DNA of 64,000 bases from the NCBI GenBank assembly GCA_965248255.1, contig CBDFIW010000002.1, positions 806,001-870,000 on the forward strand. Reading direction: 5' to 3'. Shown here in pieces: positions 17,683 through 25,705 of this stretch; positions within the stretch are counted from its first letter, which is position 1, and each line of letters starts with the position of its first letter. The stretch is from JAKZVK01 sp965248255. GTDB taxonomy: Bacteria > Acidobacteriota > Terriglobia > Bryobacterales > UBA6623. Under the pieces are notes generated by a model that saw only the letters and a list, made by a program, of their open reading frames with translations, made no database searches and was not told the DNA's origin. A program made the position numbers and the translations under genes.

Positions 17683-17885
17683 ATGCTGAGCGATTCGCTA
17701 CCAGCTTCGAACACGCGACCGGTGACGCTGAGCCGCCGGGCGTTTGTCGAATCGCTGTGCGGCGGTTTCGGCGCTGTCGGCTTGGCCGGGATGCTCGGCG
17801 CTGACGCCGCGTCGGCGGCCGCGGCGACAGGACCGCTCGGGCCTCACTTCGCGCCCAAGGCCAAGCACATCATCTTTCTGTGGAA
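17683..17885 (+). pseudogene. DUF1501 protein, N-terminal remnant cut by IS3
   Basis: The 5' end of a DUF1501 gene: a twin-arginine signal (LSRRAFVESLCGGFGAVGLAG) followed by HFAPKAKHIIFLWN, the start of the conserved domain (compare FAAKANRIIFLFM at 46389 and FTAKAKHCVFLFM at 57013). The frame is interrupted at 17886 by the IS3 element. Beyond the IS the expected GGPSHVDTFD continuation is not found, so the rest has been lost. DUF1501 genes normally follow a PSCyt1/DUF1553 gene; none is left here. Confidence 0.8.
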
Positions 17886-17949
17886 TGGACCCGAAAAGCG
17901 AGACCAGTAGAGAAGGGACAATGAACCAGGGAACGGTAAGGAGGTTCGA

Positions 17950-18334
17950 TTGTCTCGAAGACGATTCACGAAGGAGTTCAAGCTGGCGGCCGTCCGGCGG
18001 CTCGAAGCCGGCGAGTCCGGCTCGGCCCTCGCGCGCGAGCTGGAGGTGAAGCGCGAAAAGGTCTACGACTGGCTGGCACAAGTTGAGCGCTACGGCGTCG
18101 AGGAAGCCTTTCCCGGCGCGGGGCGCGTCCCGGCGGCAGCGCCCGTGTCGAGCCCGGCCACGAAGCCCAGGCCCGCCTCGCGGAGCTGGAACGCAAAGTC
18201 GGCCGCCAGGCCATGGAGATTGATTTTTTGTCCGCAGCCTTGCGGCGTGTCGAGGATCTGCGCCGGCCGCGCATCGTCAGTGGAACCGGCGCGTCGCTGA
18301 GGAAGTACGGGCCGCAAGGCGGCAAGGCAACATG
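17950..18334 (+). CDS. IS3-family transposase OrfA (frameshifted)
   Basis: OrfA begins with a TTG start after AAGGAGG and carries the helix-turn-helix RRRFTKEFKLAAVRRLEAGE...ALARELEVKREKVYDW. After about residue 58 the correct reading switches to the -1 frame (ARVEPGHEAQARLAELERK, a leucine-zipper-like segment, then VGRQAMEIDFLSAALRRVE) and ends in an ATGA overlap with orfB. The switch point (around 18120-18145) is GC-rich without an obvious slippery motif, so a one-base deletion is likelier than programmed shifting. Confidence 0.7.
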
Positions 18335-19162
18335 AGCACGCTGAGCACGCGCGATTTGTGCCGCTTGAGCGGACTGGCGCGAGCCAGCCTCTACCGCCAG
18401 GCCAAACCCGACAGCGAGCAGGTCGGGGAACTGCGGCAGGCCATTGTCCACGCCGCCTTGGACCATCCGGCCTACGGCACCCGGCGGACGACCCAACAGC
18501 TGCGCCGTCAAAAGCTGCTGGTCAATCGCAAGCGCGTGCAACGGGTGATGCGCGAAGAGAAGCTCTTGCGGCGACGTCGCCGCACCGTTCCGCGAACGAC
18601 CGATTCGAAGCACTCGCTGCGGCGTTATGAAAACCTGACGCGCGATTTCCAACCCACGGGTCCCAACAAACTGTGGGGCTCCGATCTCAGCTACGTACGA
18701 TTGGGAAACCACTTCGTCTATGTGGCGGTGGTGTTGGACGTGTATTCGCGGCGCGTGGTGGGCTGGGCCGTGGGTCCGAACCTGAAAACCGAATTGCCGC
18801 TGGCGGCGCTGCAACAAGCGTTGAGCAGCCGGCGTCCGGCGCCGGGCTGGATTCATCATTCCGATCAAGGTTCGCAGTACGCCGCGGAAGCTTATGTAGC
18901 CACCCTGCGGCAAGCGGGCGCGAGGATATCGATGAGCCGCAAGGGCTGCCCGCAGGACAACGCGTACGTGGAAAGCTTTTTCAAGACTTTGAAAAGCGAG
19001 GAAGTCGACTGCAGCGAGTATGAAAGTTTGGCCCAGGCGCAGGCCGAGATCGGCGCTTATATTGAGCGGGAATACAATCGTACGCGATTGCATTCGGCGC
19101 TGGGCTATCGGCCGCCGCAAGAGTATGAGCGGCTGTGGGAAGAGGCGGCTAACGCCGCCTGA
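18332..19162 (+). CDS. IS3-family transposase OrfB
   Basis: A 276-residue integrase-type catalytic subunit. An HTH_21-like region (ALDHPAYGTRRTTQQLRRQ) precedes the rve core with Asp in LWGSDLSYVRL, Asp in VVLDVYSRRVVGW and Glu in DNAYVESFFKTLKSEE. Length and motifs are complete. It is normally made as an OrfAB fusion, for which the damaged orfA may be limiting. Confidence 0.9.
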   Translation: MSTLSTRDLCRLSGLARASLYRQAKPDSEQVGELRQAIVHAALDHPAYGTRRTTQQLRRQKLLVNRKRVQRVMREEKLLRRRRRTVPRTTDSKHSLRRYENLTRDFQPTGPNKLWGSDLSYVRLGNHFVYVAVVLDVYSRRVVGWAVGPNLKTELPLAALQQALSSRRPAPGWIHHSDQGSQYAAEAYVATLRQAGARISMSRKGCPQDNAYVESFFKTLKSEEVDCSEYESLAQAQAEIGAYIEREYNRTRLHSALGYRPPQEYERLWEEAANAA

Positions 19163-19481
19163 GTTTTCTTAAGGCATGAGCAGATCTATCGATCCGATGG
19201 CGCAGCACAAGGCGGGATGCGGCCTCAGTAGGCGAGCACCCCGCCCTCATCGTTGCGATGAGTCTGCGGCCGGGTATTCCTTGGTGGGTTGCTCTCCAGC
19301 AGAGCCCGCCTCCGCTTCCCCGGATGAGTTGATCATGCCCCCATTGGGCTGGATTGGCTATCCTTTTTCAGTCAACCGCGACCCGTCCCTACTTTCTTGG
19401 CCTCGCCACAGGGGTCCACTCCACGCTGAGATCCGCGGCACTCCCTCCCCGACGGCTCAGGGTTCAACGCCCAGCCAACGT

Positions 19482-19498
19482 TACCAAGGGTACACACC
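19482..19498. repeat. 17-bp target-site duplication, left copy
   Basis: TACCAAGGGTACACACC directly abuts the left end of the ISNCY element and is repeated exactly at 21088-21104, directly abutting its right end. Confidence 0.85.
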
Positions 19499-21087
19499 TG
19501 TTGAAGCCCAATGATAATGTCCCCTTGAGCGCCCAATAGAAATGTCCCCTAATCTGGACCTCTGCGAGGAGGTGAAAGATTGGGAAGGACATGGATGAGT
19601 GCCAAGGAGTTGAGGCGCGGCGAAGTGCTGAGCCGAGTGAAACGAGGGGAACTGAAGTTGACCGAAGCCACCGCACTGCTGGAGGTCAGCTACCGCCAAG
19701 CGAAGCGGCTCAACAAGCGTTACCGAGCAGGCGGGGTCAAGGCTTTGGTGCACGGTAACGTCGGCCGCGCTTCGAACCGAGCCGATGACAAGCGCCGCGA
19801 GCAGGTTCTCGAGTTGGTGCACGCAAACTATGCGGGCGAGGGGCACGAGCGCTTCGGGCCGACGCTGGCGTCGGAACATCTGGCAGCCGATCAGGGCCTG
19901 GAAGTGCCGCGCGAAACGCTGCGGCGCTGGATGCTCGCGGCGGGCCTGTGGAGCCGGAGTCGCAAGCGCCCACCGCATCGCAGCCGGCGGCAACGCAAAG
20001 CGCACTTCGGCGAGCTGATTCAACTCGACGGTTCGCACCACCACTGGCTGGAAGGACGCGGCCCGAAAGCCTGTCTGATGAACTTTGTCGATGACGCGAC
20101 CGGTCTTGCACTGTGCCGCTTCTCGGGCCAGGAAACGACCTGGGCCGCGGCCGATCTGCTCCAAGCCTGGGTGCGCCAACACGGCGTTCCCAAGGCGTTG
20201 TACTGCGACTGGAAAAACGTCTACCAGCGCCAGCCGACGTCGCGGGAAGCACTGGAAGGCATCAAGCCCGAGACGCAGTTCGGGCGCATGTGCGCGAAGC
20301 TTGGCATTGGCATCATTGCCGCATCGTCGCCGCAAGCCAAGGGACGTGTCGAACGCCATCACGGCACGCACCAGGACCGCCTGATCAAGAAGATGCGGCT
20401 GCGGGGCATCGTTGATTACGAGGCGGCGAACCGTTACCTCGGCGAGGAGTACTTAGCCGAGCACAACGAGCGCTTCTGCTGCGAGCCGGCGGCGGGAGCG
20501 GACTTTCACCAGGCGCTACCCCGCGGCACCGAGCTGCGAGGCGTGTTCTGCTTGGAGTACGAACGGGTGGTGAGCAACGACCAGGTGGTGCGTTTCGAGA
20601 ATCGTTGTTTGCAGTTGAAGCCGAAACGCAATCAGGGCGTGGGGGCGGGTGCACGGGTGACGGTCCAACAGGGGCGCGATGAGAGCTTGCAGGTGAGGTT
20701 TGAGGGGCACGAGATCGAGCACGAAGTGATCGCCACGCCGACGCCACGGCTGCGGACGAAGCCGGCACCGCAGGGGAACGTGGTGGCCAGACGCAAGCCG
20801 GCGGCGAACCACCCCTGGCGGCGAGCTGTGTTGCGGAAAACACGAGCTGCGAATTCATAAGAGGGCTGTGGAAATGCCGGGTCGGATGGAAAGCGTGGAA
20901 AACCTTGTGGCGGCAGCCGTGCCGGGCTCGCGGATCCGTGGATGGTTTTCCACCCTTCCCACCGCCCCTTGGAAATCGCTGCGCGATTCCCACAGTTCCA
21001 CAGCCCCGACGATGACGATTCTCTCCTATCACCAAGGGGACACTTCTACTGGGCTACCGAAGGGGACATTTCTATTGGGCCTTGACA
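19499..21087 (+). mobile_element. ISNCY-type insertion sequence with doubled terminal repeats
   Basis: A 1589-bp element. Each end has two tandem copies of a roughly 20-bp repeat: at the left 19506-19526 and 19531-19550 (GCCCAATAGAAATGTCCCCT), at the right inverted copies 21034-21054 and 21060-21080. The outermost bases are TGTTGAAGCCC and, inward from the right, TGTCAAGGCCC. A perfect 17-bp direct repeat flanks it. The spacer from 20861 to 21030 holds no gene. Long target duplications are known for the IS1202 group of ISNCY. Confidence 0.85.
19580..20860 (+). CDS. ISNCY-type transposase
   Basis: A 426-residue transposase. It starts with TTG after AGGAGG; the next ATG at 19595 is an alternative. 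An N-terminal HTH (LKLTEATALLEVSYRQAKRLNK) is followed by a rve/DDE core: Asp in ELIQLDGSHHHWLEG, Asp in LYCDWKNVYQ (about residue 215) and Glu in SSPQAKGRVERHHGTHQDRL. The C-terminus is basic. Spacing and motifs match the ISNCY transposase type; the gene is intact. Confidence 0.88.
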   Translation: MGRTWMSAKELRRGEVLSRVKRGELKLTEATALLEVSYRQAKRLNKRYRAGGVKALVHGNVGRASNRADDKRREQVLELVHANYAGEGHERFGPTLASEHLAADQGLEVPRETLRRWMLAAGLWSRSRKRPPHRSRRQRKAHFGELIQLDGSHHHWLEGRGPKACLMNFVDDATGLALCRFSGQETTWAAADLLQAWVRQHGVPKALYCDWKNVYQRQPTSREALEGIKPETQFGRMCAKLGIGIIAASSPQAKGRVERHHGTHQDRLIKKMRLRGIVDYEAANRYLGEEYLAEHNERFCCEPAAGADFHQALPRGTELRGVFCLEYERVVSNDQVVRFENRCLQLKPKRNQGVGAGARVTVQQGRDESLQVRFEGHEIEHEVIATPTPRLRTKPAPQGNVVARRKPAANHPWRRAVLRKTRAANS

Positions 21088-21104
21088 TACCAAGGGTACA
21101 CACC
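21088..21104. repeat. 17-bp target-site duplication, right copy
   Basis: Exact second copy of TACCAAGGGTACACACC, beginning at the first base after the ISNCY element. Its 3' side continues AAGACACAGAGATCC into the leader of the protease gene. Confidence 0.85.
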
Positions 21105-21125
21105 AAGACACAGAGATCCTTCAGA

Positions 21126-23726
21126 ATGAAACTCAATGGTTCGACGCCGGAGGGAATCGGCCGCCACATGGTCCGCCTTATTGTCCTGACAGTGCTGTGG
21201 GCGGCCCTGCCGCTGACGCTCTGGGGCCGGCGGGGCGATCCGCCGATGAGCCTGGGCGGGCTTGTGGCGCCTCTTGACACCGTCGCGGTGATGGGCCTGG
21301 CCGTCGCCAACATCGAAGCCAGCCTGCTCCAGGATCAACAAGAGGACAAGTCGTTGCCCTTGCGCTACGCCGTCCCTCTGGAGGTCGATATCACCCCGGC
21401 GACCCATGGAGGCTGGGAGCAGCTTCCGGACGGCGGCCGGCTTTGGCGCCTGCGATTTCATGCCGCCGGCGCGACGGACCTCAACTTCGGTCTGACCAAG
21501 TTCTTCCTGCCCGGCGGTGCCACATTGCATGTTTGGAGCGAGGGGCACGACTACTATGAAGGCCCCTACACCCATCGTGATAGCAAGCCGCACGGGGAGC
21601 TGTGGCTTCCGCTCGTGCCCGGCGATCGCGCGGTCCTGGAACTGTACGTTCCGCCCGAATACAAACGGGAACCCGAGATCCACTTGACTCACGTGGGCAG
21701 CGGCTATCGTGACCTGCTGGGATTCAACGGCGGGCCTAATCTGTCGAAGGCTCAGGACTGCAGCATCGACGTAGTCTGCCCGCAGGGTGATGAGTGGCGC
21801 GACCAGATCCGCAGCGTCGCTGTTTACTCGCTCTCCGGCCGCCGCGTCTGCTCGGGCCAGCTCCTCGCCGACGTACCCCGCAGCTTCCGGAACTTCTTCC
21901 TCACCGCGAGCCATTGTCGCGTCAACCCCACGACGGCCCGATCGCTGACGGTTTTCTGGAACTTTGAGTCCGTGGGCTGCGGCGATCTGGGTGGCGGGTC
22001 GCTCGAACAGAATCAGGTCGGGGCGATGGTGCGCGCCACGCGAAGGGACGTCGATTTCACGTTGCTCGAACTTGACGACGATCCCGACCCTGAATTCAGT
22101 GTTTTCTACTCCGGCTGGGACCGTTCCGGCGAGCCTCCCCAGGGCGGCGTCGGGATTCACCACCCGGCAGCGGATGAGAAAGCCATCAGCATCAACACCG
22201 ACCCGCTGACCACGACCGACAGTTGCATCGGCAGCGGGGGTATGGACACTCACTGGCTCGTCGACGACTGGGAGGAGGGCACCACCGAGCAGGGGTCCTC
22301 CGGCTCGGGACTCTGGGATCCGGCCACCAAGAAGCTCGTCGGTTACCTGTCCGGAGGCGAAGCCTCCTGCGACGTGATGACATTCGACTGCTTCGGTAAG
22401 CTCTCCGAGGCTTGGGACGGGTCGGATGCAGCGAGCAGGCTCCAGAACTGGCTCGATCCAGACGACACCGGCGCGATGATGGTCGGCGGAGCCGACCCGC
22501 CCAACGCCTTGACACTCTATTCCCTCGGCGCCATCGACCGCTGTGCGGGCGGGACCGGCACTCTGAACATGCTCTGGGAACCCGGCGAGACAATCGAACT
22601 GCCGGTGACGCTCCAGAGCTTTGCGCCTCTCACCAATGTCACGGGAACCTTGACCAGCTCCACGCCCGGCGTCACCGTCATCCGAGGGACGGCGTCTTGG
22701 CCCGATCTGGACTTCGCCGCGCCCACCCAGACCCAAGGGCCGCCCTTCACGCTGCGACTCGCTCCGGCCCTGCCGTGCTTCTCGCGGGTGGATCTTACTC
22801 TCGAAGTACGCTCCAGCGAAGGAGGACCCTTCTTCCTCTCTCACACCATGGCCGTCGGGTCAAGGCTGACGCCCGACGTGCCGGTGGAAATTCCCGACGG
22901 TGGAGGAGACGCGAGTGAAGTAGCAACTTCGACCTTCTTCGTCCATCAACGGGGGTTGTTGAGAGACGTCGACGTCTTTGTGGACATCGATCACCCATGG
23001 GTAGGCGATTTGCGGATATATCTCACCAGCCCCAGCGGCACGACCGTTGTGCTGCTCGATCGGCCGGGCGTGCCGGCAAGCACACTCGGCTGCAGCAGCA
23101 ACAACATGCAGGTCACCTTCGACGACGACGCCGTGGCCGACCTCGAAGGCCACTGCCCGAGCTCGTTTCCCTGGTTCGCGGGCGATGCGCAGCCCCTTGA
23201 GGTGCTCGCCGACTTGGAAGGAGAATCTTCGGGCGGCGAATGGACGCTCACCGTATCGGACAACTCGACAGGCGACTTGGGCACGATTGAAGGATGGGAA
23301 CTTCTCCTCGACCCTCCGTTCGAGGATTTGTGTCAGGTCTGCGCGGCGCCCGCTGGCCAGGCCGATCTCTTCATCACGAAGGCGCCCCTCACTCCGTCTC
23401 AACCCGGCACCGCGCGCTACCGGATCACCGTAACGAACCTCGGACCTTCCATCGCCACCGGCGTCGCCCTCACCGAGTTATTGCAAGGGGCCGTAGACAG
23501 TATTCTGCCGCCCAACGGTTGTTCTCTCAGCGGCCGAACGGTGAGCTGCGATGTGGGAGCCATCAGTCCTGGATCGGGGCGCAGCTTCATCGTCGGAGTC
23601 CGGAGGCAAGCGCCACCTCGCGGCCGGGCGGAGAGGCGGGTCACCGGAGCCGGCCAAGTTGCAGGCAACGAGCTGGACCCGGAACCCGCCAACAACTCGG
23701 CCCTCATCTCGATCGGGCCCCGGTAA
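21126..23726 (+). CDS. Secreted trypsin-like serine protease with P-domain and DUF11 domain
   Basis: An 866-residue secreted protein. A signal segment (VRLIVLTVLWAALPLTL) is followed by a propeptide-like region and a chymotrypsin-fold protease resembling lysyl endopeptidases: His in NFFLTASHC, Asp in RDVDFTLLELD, Ser in EQGSSGSGLW. A proprotein-convertase P-domain lies at about residues 580-740 (DVFVDIDHPWVGDLRIYL, ...WTLTVSDNSTGDLGTIEGWEL), then a DUF11 domain (ITVTNLGPSIATGVALTE). An ATG at 21168 is an alternative start with GGAGG upstream. The ISNCY element lies 38 bases upstream and may have displaced the native promoter. The open frame extending back into the IS is not coding. Confidence 0.88.
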   Translation: MKLNGSTPEGIGRHMVRLIVLTVLWAALPLTLWGRRGDPPMSLGGLVAPLDTVAVMGLAVANIEASLLQDQQEDKSLPLRYAVPLEVDITPATHGGWEQLPDGGRLWRLRFHAAGATDLNFGLTKFFLPGGATLHVWSEGHDYYEGPYTHRDSKPHGELWLPLVPGDRAVLELYVPPEYKREPEIHLTHVGSGYRDLLGFNGGPNLSKAQDCSIDVVCPQGDEWRDQIRSVAVYSLSGRRVCSGQLLADVPRSFRNFFLTASHCRVNPTTARSLTVFWNFESVGCGDLGGGSLEQNQVGAMVRATRRDVDFTLLELDDDPDPEFSVFYSGWDRSGEPPQGGVGIHHPAADEKAISINTDPLTTTDSCIGSGGMDTHWLVDDWEEGTTEQGSSGSGLWDPATKKLVGYLSGGEASCDVMTFDCFGKLSEAWDGSDAASRLQNWLDPDDTGAMMVGGADPPNALTLYSLGAIDRCAGGTGTLNMLWEPGETIELPVTLQSFAPLTNVTGTLTSSTPGVTVIRGTASWPDLDFAAPTQTQGPPFTLRLAPALPCFSRVDLTLEVRSSEGGPFFLSHTMAVGSRLTPDVPVEIPDGGGDASEVATSTFFVHQRGLLRDVDVFVDIDHPWVGDLRIYLTSPSGTTVVLLDRPGVPASTLGCSSNNMQVTFDDDAVADLEGHCPSSFPWFAGDAQPLEVLADLEGESSGGEWTLTVSDNSTGDLGTIEGWELLLDPPFEDLCQVCAAPAGQADLFITKAPLTPSQPGTARYRITVTNLGPSIATGVALTELLQGAVDSILPPNGCSLSGRTVSCDVGAISPGSGRSFIVGVRRQAPPRGRAERRVTGAGQVAGNELDPEPANNSALISIGPR

Positions 23727-23905
23727 ACCGCCGGGGCCCGATCTGTTAACCTGAAAAGTGCTGTTCGACAGGCGAGATGGGCGTCGATGCTCCGATCGCC
23801 CGACGCGACATGACTCGCGTCCGACTGAGGGCTCGGGCGGTGATTCGCCGTCGCCGGGCCTGCCGTTTCAAGCCCGTCGGCGATAACACATCTGCGGAGG
23901 ATTCG

Positions 23906-24232
23906 ATGGCAGGCAACACACTTGAGTTGAAGGACGATTCTTTTGACACCGACGTGCTCCAGTCCGATGTCCCTGTCTTGGTGGACTTCTGGGCCGCTTG
24001 GTGTGGGCCCTGTCGCGCCATGGCCCCGGTGATCGAACAGATCGCCGACGAGTACGCCGGCAAGCTCAAGGTCGGCAAGCTCGATGTCGACAGCAATCCC
24101 GGTTCCGCCAGCCGCTACCAGGTGCGCGGTATCCCGACGCTCTTGCTTTTCAAGGACGGCAACGTCGTCGAGCAACTCGTCGGCGCCGTCCCCAAGGAGC
24201 GCCTCGCCACCGCCCTGAACGGACACGTCTGA
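23906..24232 (+). CDS. trxA: Thioredoxin
   Basis: A 108-residue cytoplasmic thioredoxin with active site FWAAWCGPCRAMAPV and the cis-proline motif RGIPTLLLFKDG. It reduces protein disulfides with electrons from thioredoxin reductase (not in the window). The ATG at 23906 follows GCGGAGG; the upstream in-frame extension is rejected because the family starts here. Confidence 0.95.
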   Translation: MAGNTLELKDDSFDTDVLQSDVPVLVDFWAAWCGPCRAMAPVIEQIADEYAGKLKVGKLDVDSNPGSASRYQVRGIPTLLLFKDGNVVEQLVGAVPKERLATALNGHV

Positions 24233-24318
24233 ACCGTTCCCTCCCCTCCAGAAGTCAGTTTTCCCCATCGTAGAGCGAGATCTGCCAGTGCTTCAGCAGC
24301 GGCCATCGCGAGGCGCTG

Positions 24319-24786
24319 TCATGAGGTACCGTCCGCGGCCGGCGTCGAGTGTGGCCCGACGAGCGCGTTCCATGATTCGATGGCATTGCCGTCGGGATAG
24401 TGCTTGATCTCGATGCGCACGGAGTCCTCCAGCACCTCGTGCTGATGCCGCACGCCCAGCGGGTGTCGATAGCTGTCGCCTTCCCCGACGATCGAGGTCT
24501 CTTCACCGATGGTCATGCGTACGCGGCCCCGCTTCTGGTATCCGATCGAATCGTGGTCGCGATGCACGTGCATGCGGTCGACCGCGCCTTTCGGCCGCGA
24601 TGCCTCGAACACGATGAGGTGAGAGGTCGCCATCAGCACCTTGACGGCGTCCACACCGTCCTCCTCGCGCGAATACTCGGGCACCAGAGTGACCGGCGCT
24701 CGTTTGGAGCTGGGCACGAAGAGCTTTCCAATGTCGTCGGGGTGCATGAACGCCACGTCGGCGTCGATAGAGACCGGTTCACTCAC
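24319..24786 (-). CDS. Cupin domain protein
   Basis: A 155-residue single-domain cupin. Metal-site motif 1 is DRMHVHRDHDSIGYQKRGRVRMTIG (His, His and a Glu replaced by Gln/Tyr) and motif 2 is GDSYRHPLGVRHQHEV. The start MSEPVSIDADVAF has no signal peptide. The likely fold is a metal-binding sensor or isomerase, but no substrate can be named. It is convergent with trxA. Confidence 0.8.
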   Translation of the reverse strand: MSEPVSIDADVAFMHPDDIGKLFVPSSKRAPVTLVPEYSREEDGVDAVKVLMATSHLIVFEASRPKGAVDRMHVHRDHDSIGYQKRGRVRMTIGEETSIVGEGDSYRHPLGVRHQHEVLEDSVRIEIKHYPDGNAIESWNALVGPHSTPAADGTS

Positions 24787-25705
24787 TTTTTCTGCCTCCA
24801 GTGTCCGAACTTTCCTGGGTCGGAACTGGTACAGCTTCTTGCCCGCCAGCCCAGGTTCCCGCCACTGAGCGCCTGAGCGCCGACAGCGACTTCGCGGTCA
24901 TGATCAGCTCGGCGATGGGGGTGATGTCGGTGAGACCATTTGAGACGATCTCAAGCCCGACTTTGATCTTGCAACCCCTCCGATTTCACAGTAGCAGGAG
25001 AGTGGATGGGGCTCGACCGCCCCGAGCGGCAGGTGACTGAAAGGCAAGAGCAGTAAGTTCTGGAAGACTCGTGACTGCAATGGGGTTCAAGGCGAAACGG
25101 CGAGGCTGGGGTCTGAGGGGAGTCTCACGGAAGAGGGCGAGGGCGGCGGGACCGTGAGAGCTTCTGAAGTCCCCCGGCAGGCCCATGGCGCAGGTCGCCA
25201 CACCTTGAGACGAATCGGACACAAATCGCGGCAGCCCCAGTTTAGCCGATGACGGGCCGGTTGGGCTTGTAGATGATTGAGTTCATGAGGGTTAACCTGC
25301 CGACCTGCGTGTGCGTCCATAAGGGACTCAGGCACCCCGCACTGGGCGTGATCGGTTGAAACCAAAGAGACTGGCTGTGACTCAAGGCTGAATTGTTCGA
25401 TTCTAAATGAGGCCGCCCGGTTCCCGGTGAGACGAACTGGGTTCCCTGAGACCCACCTTCTGCCGGAGTCTTACCCGGCCGACCAAAGACGCGGCTACGA
25501 GCCAGCCGCCGCAAAGCATCCGTAGTACAATACAGTCAGAGTATCTGACCGGTCGCCGCCTGGCGGCCCCGACGCACAGCAGGGTCTCCTAGCAACAGAT
25601 CGCGTCGCCCAGTTTCCCTCACACCTATCGCTGTTGTATGGGTTTGAACGATTGCGGTGTTCGCACGCGCACCGGCGCGGCGGCCACCGAAAGGTAAATT
25701 TCTAT
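24787..25705. repeat. Long intergenic region with repeat A (about 25215-25380)
   Basis: No gene with family similarity is seen in these 900 bases. Positions about 25215-25380 are related (roughly two thirds identical by eye) to 27026-27190 on the other side of the helicase gene. The best conserved core is TTCATGAGGGTTA at 25282-25294. Minus-strand frames in both copies give similar peptides, but substitutions do not concentrate at third codon positions, so I favour a non-coding or mobile repeat. Confidence 0.55.

Larger units (their letters stand above)
17886..19418 (+). mobile_element. IS3-family insertion sequence
   Basis: A 1533-bp element with orfA and orfB. Imperfect terminal repeats start TGGACCC at both ends: the left continues GAAAAGCGAGACCAG and the right, read inward, CTGTGGCGAGGCCAA; both later contain AGGGAC. 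I see no target-site duplication, so the right end or one flank may have been altered after insertion. About 250 bases between the orfB stop and the right end show no gene. Confidence 0.75.

Noticed and set aside
21072..22844. 590-residue open frame on the minus strand
   Set aside because: It lies antisense to the secreted serine protease, whose catalytic motifs are complete. The minus-strand translation has no recognisable domain.
25087..25514. Minus-strand peptides in repeat A that resemble a peptide in repeat B
   Set aside because: Similarity between the copies is not concentrated at synonymous sites, and the frames end differently, so I treat the elements as non-coding.
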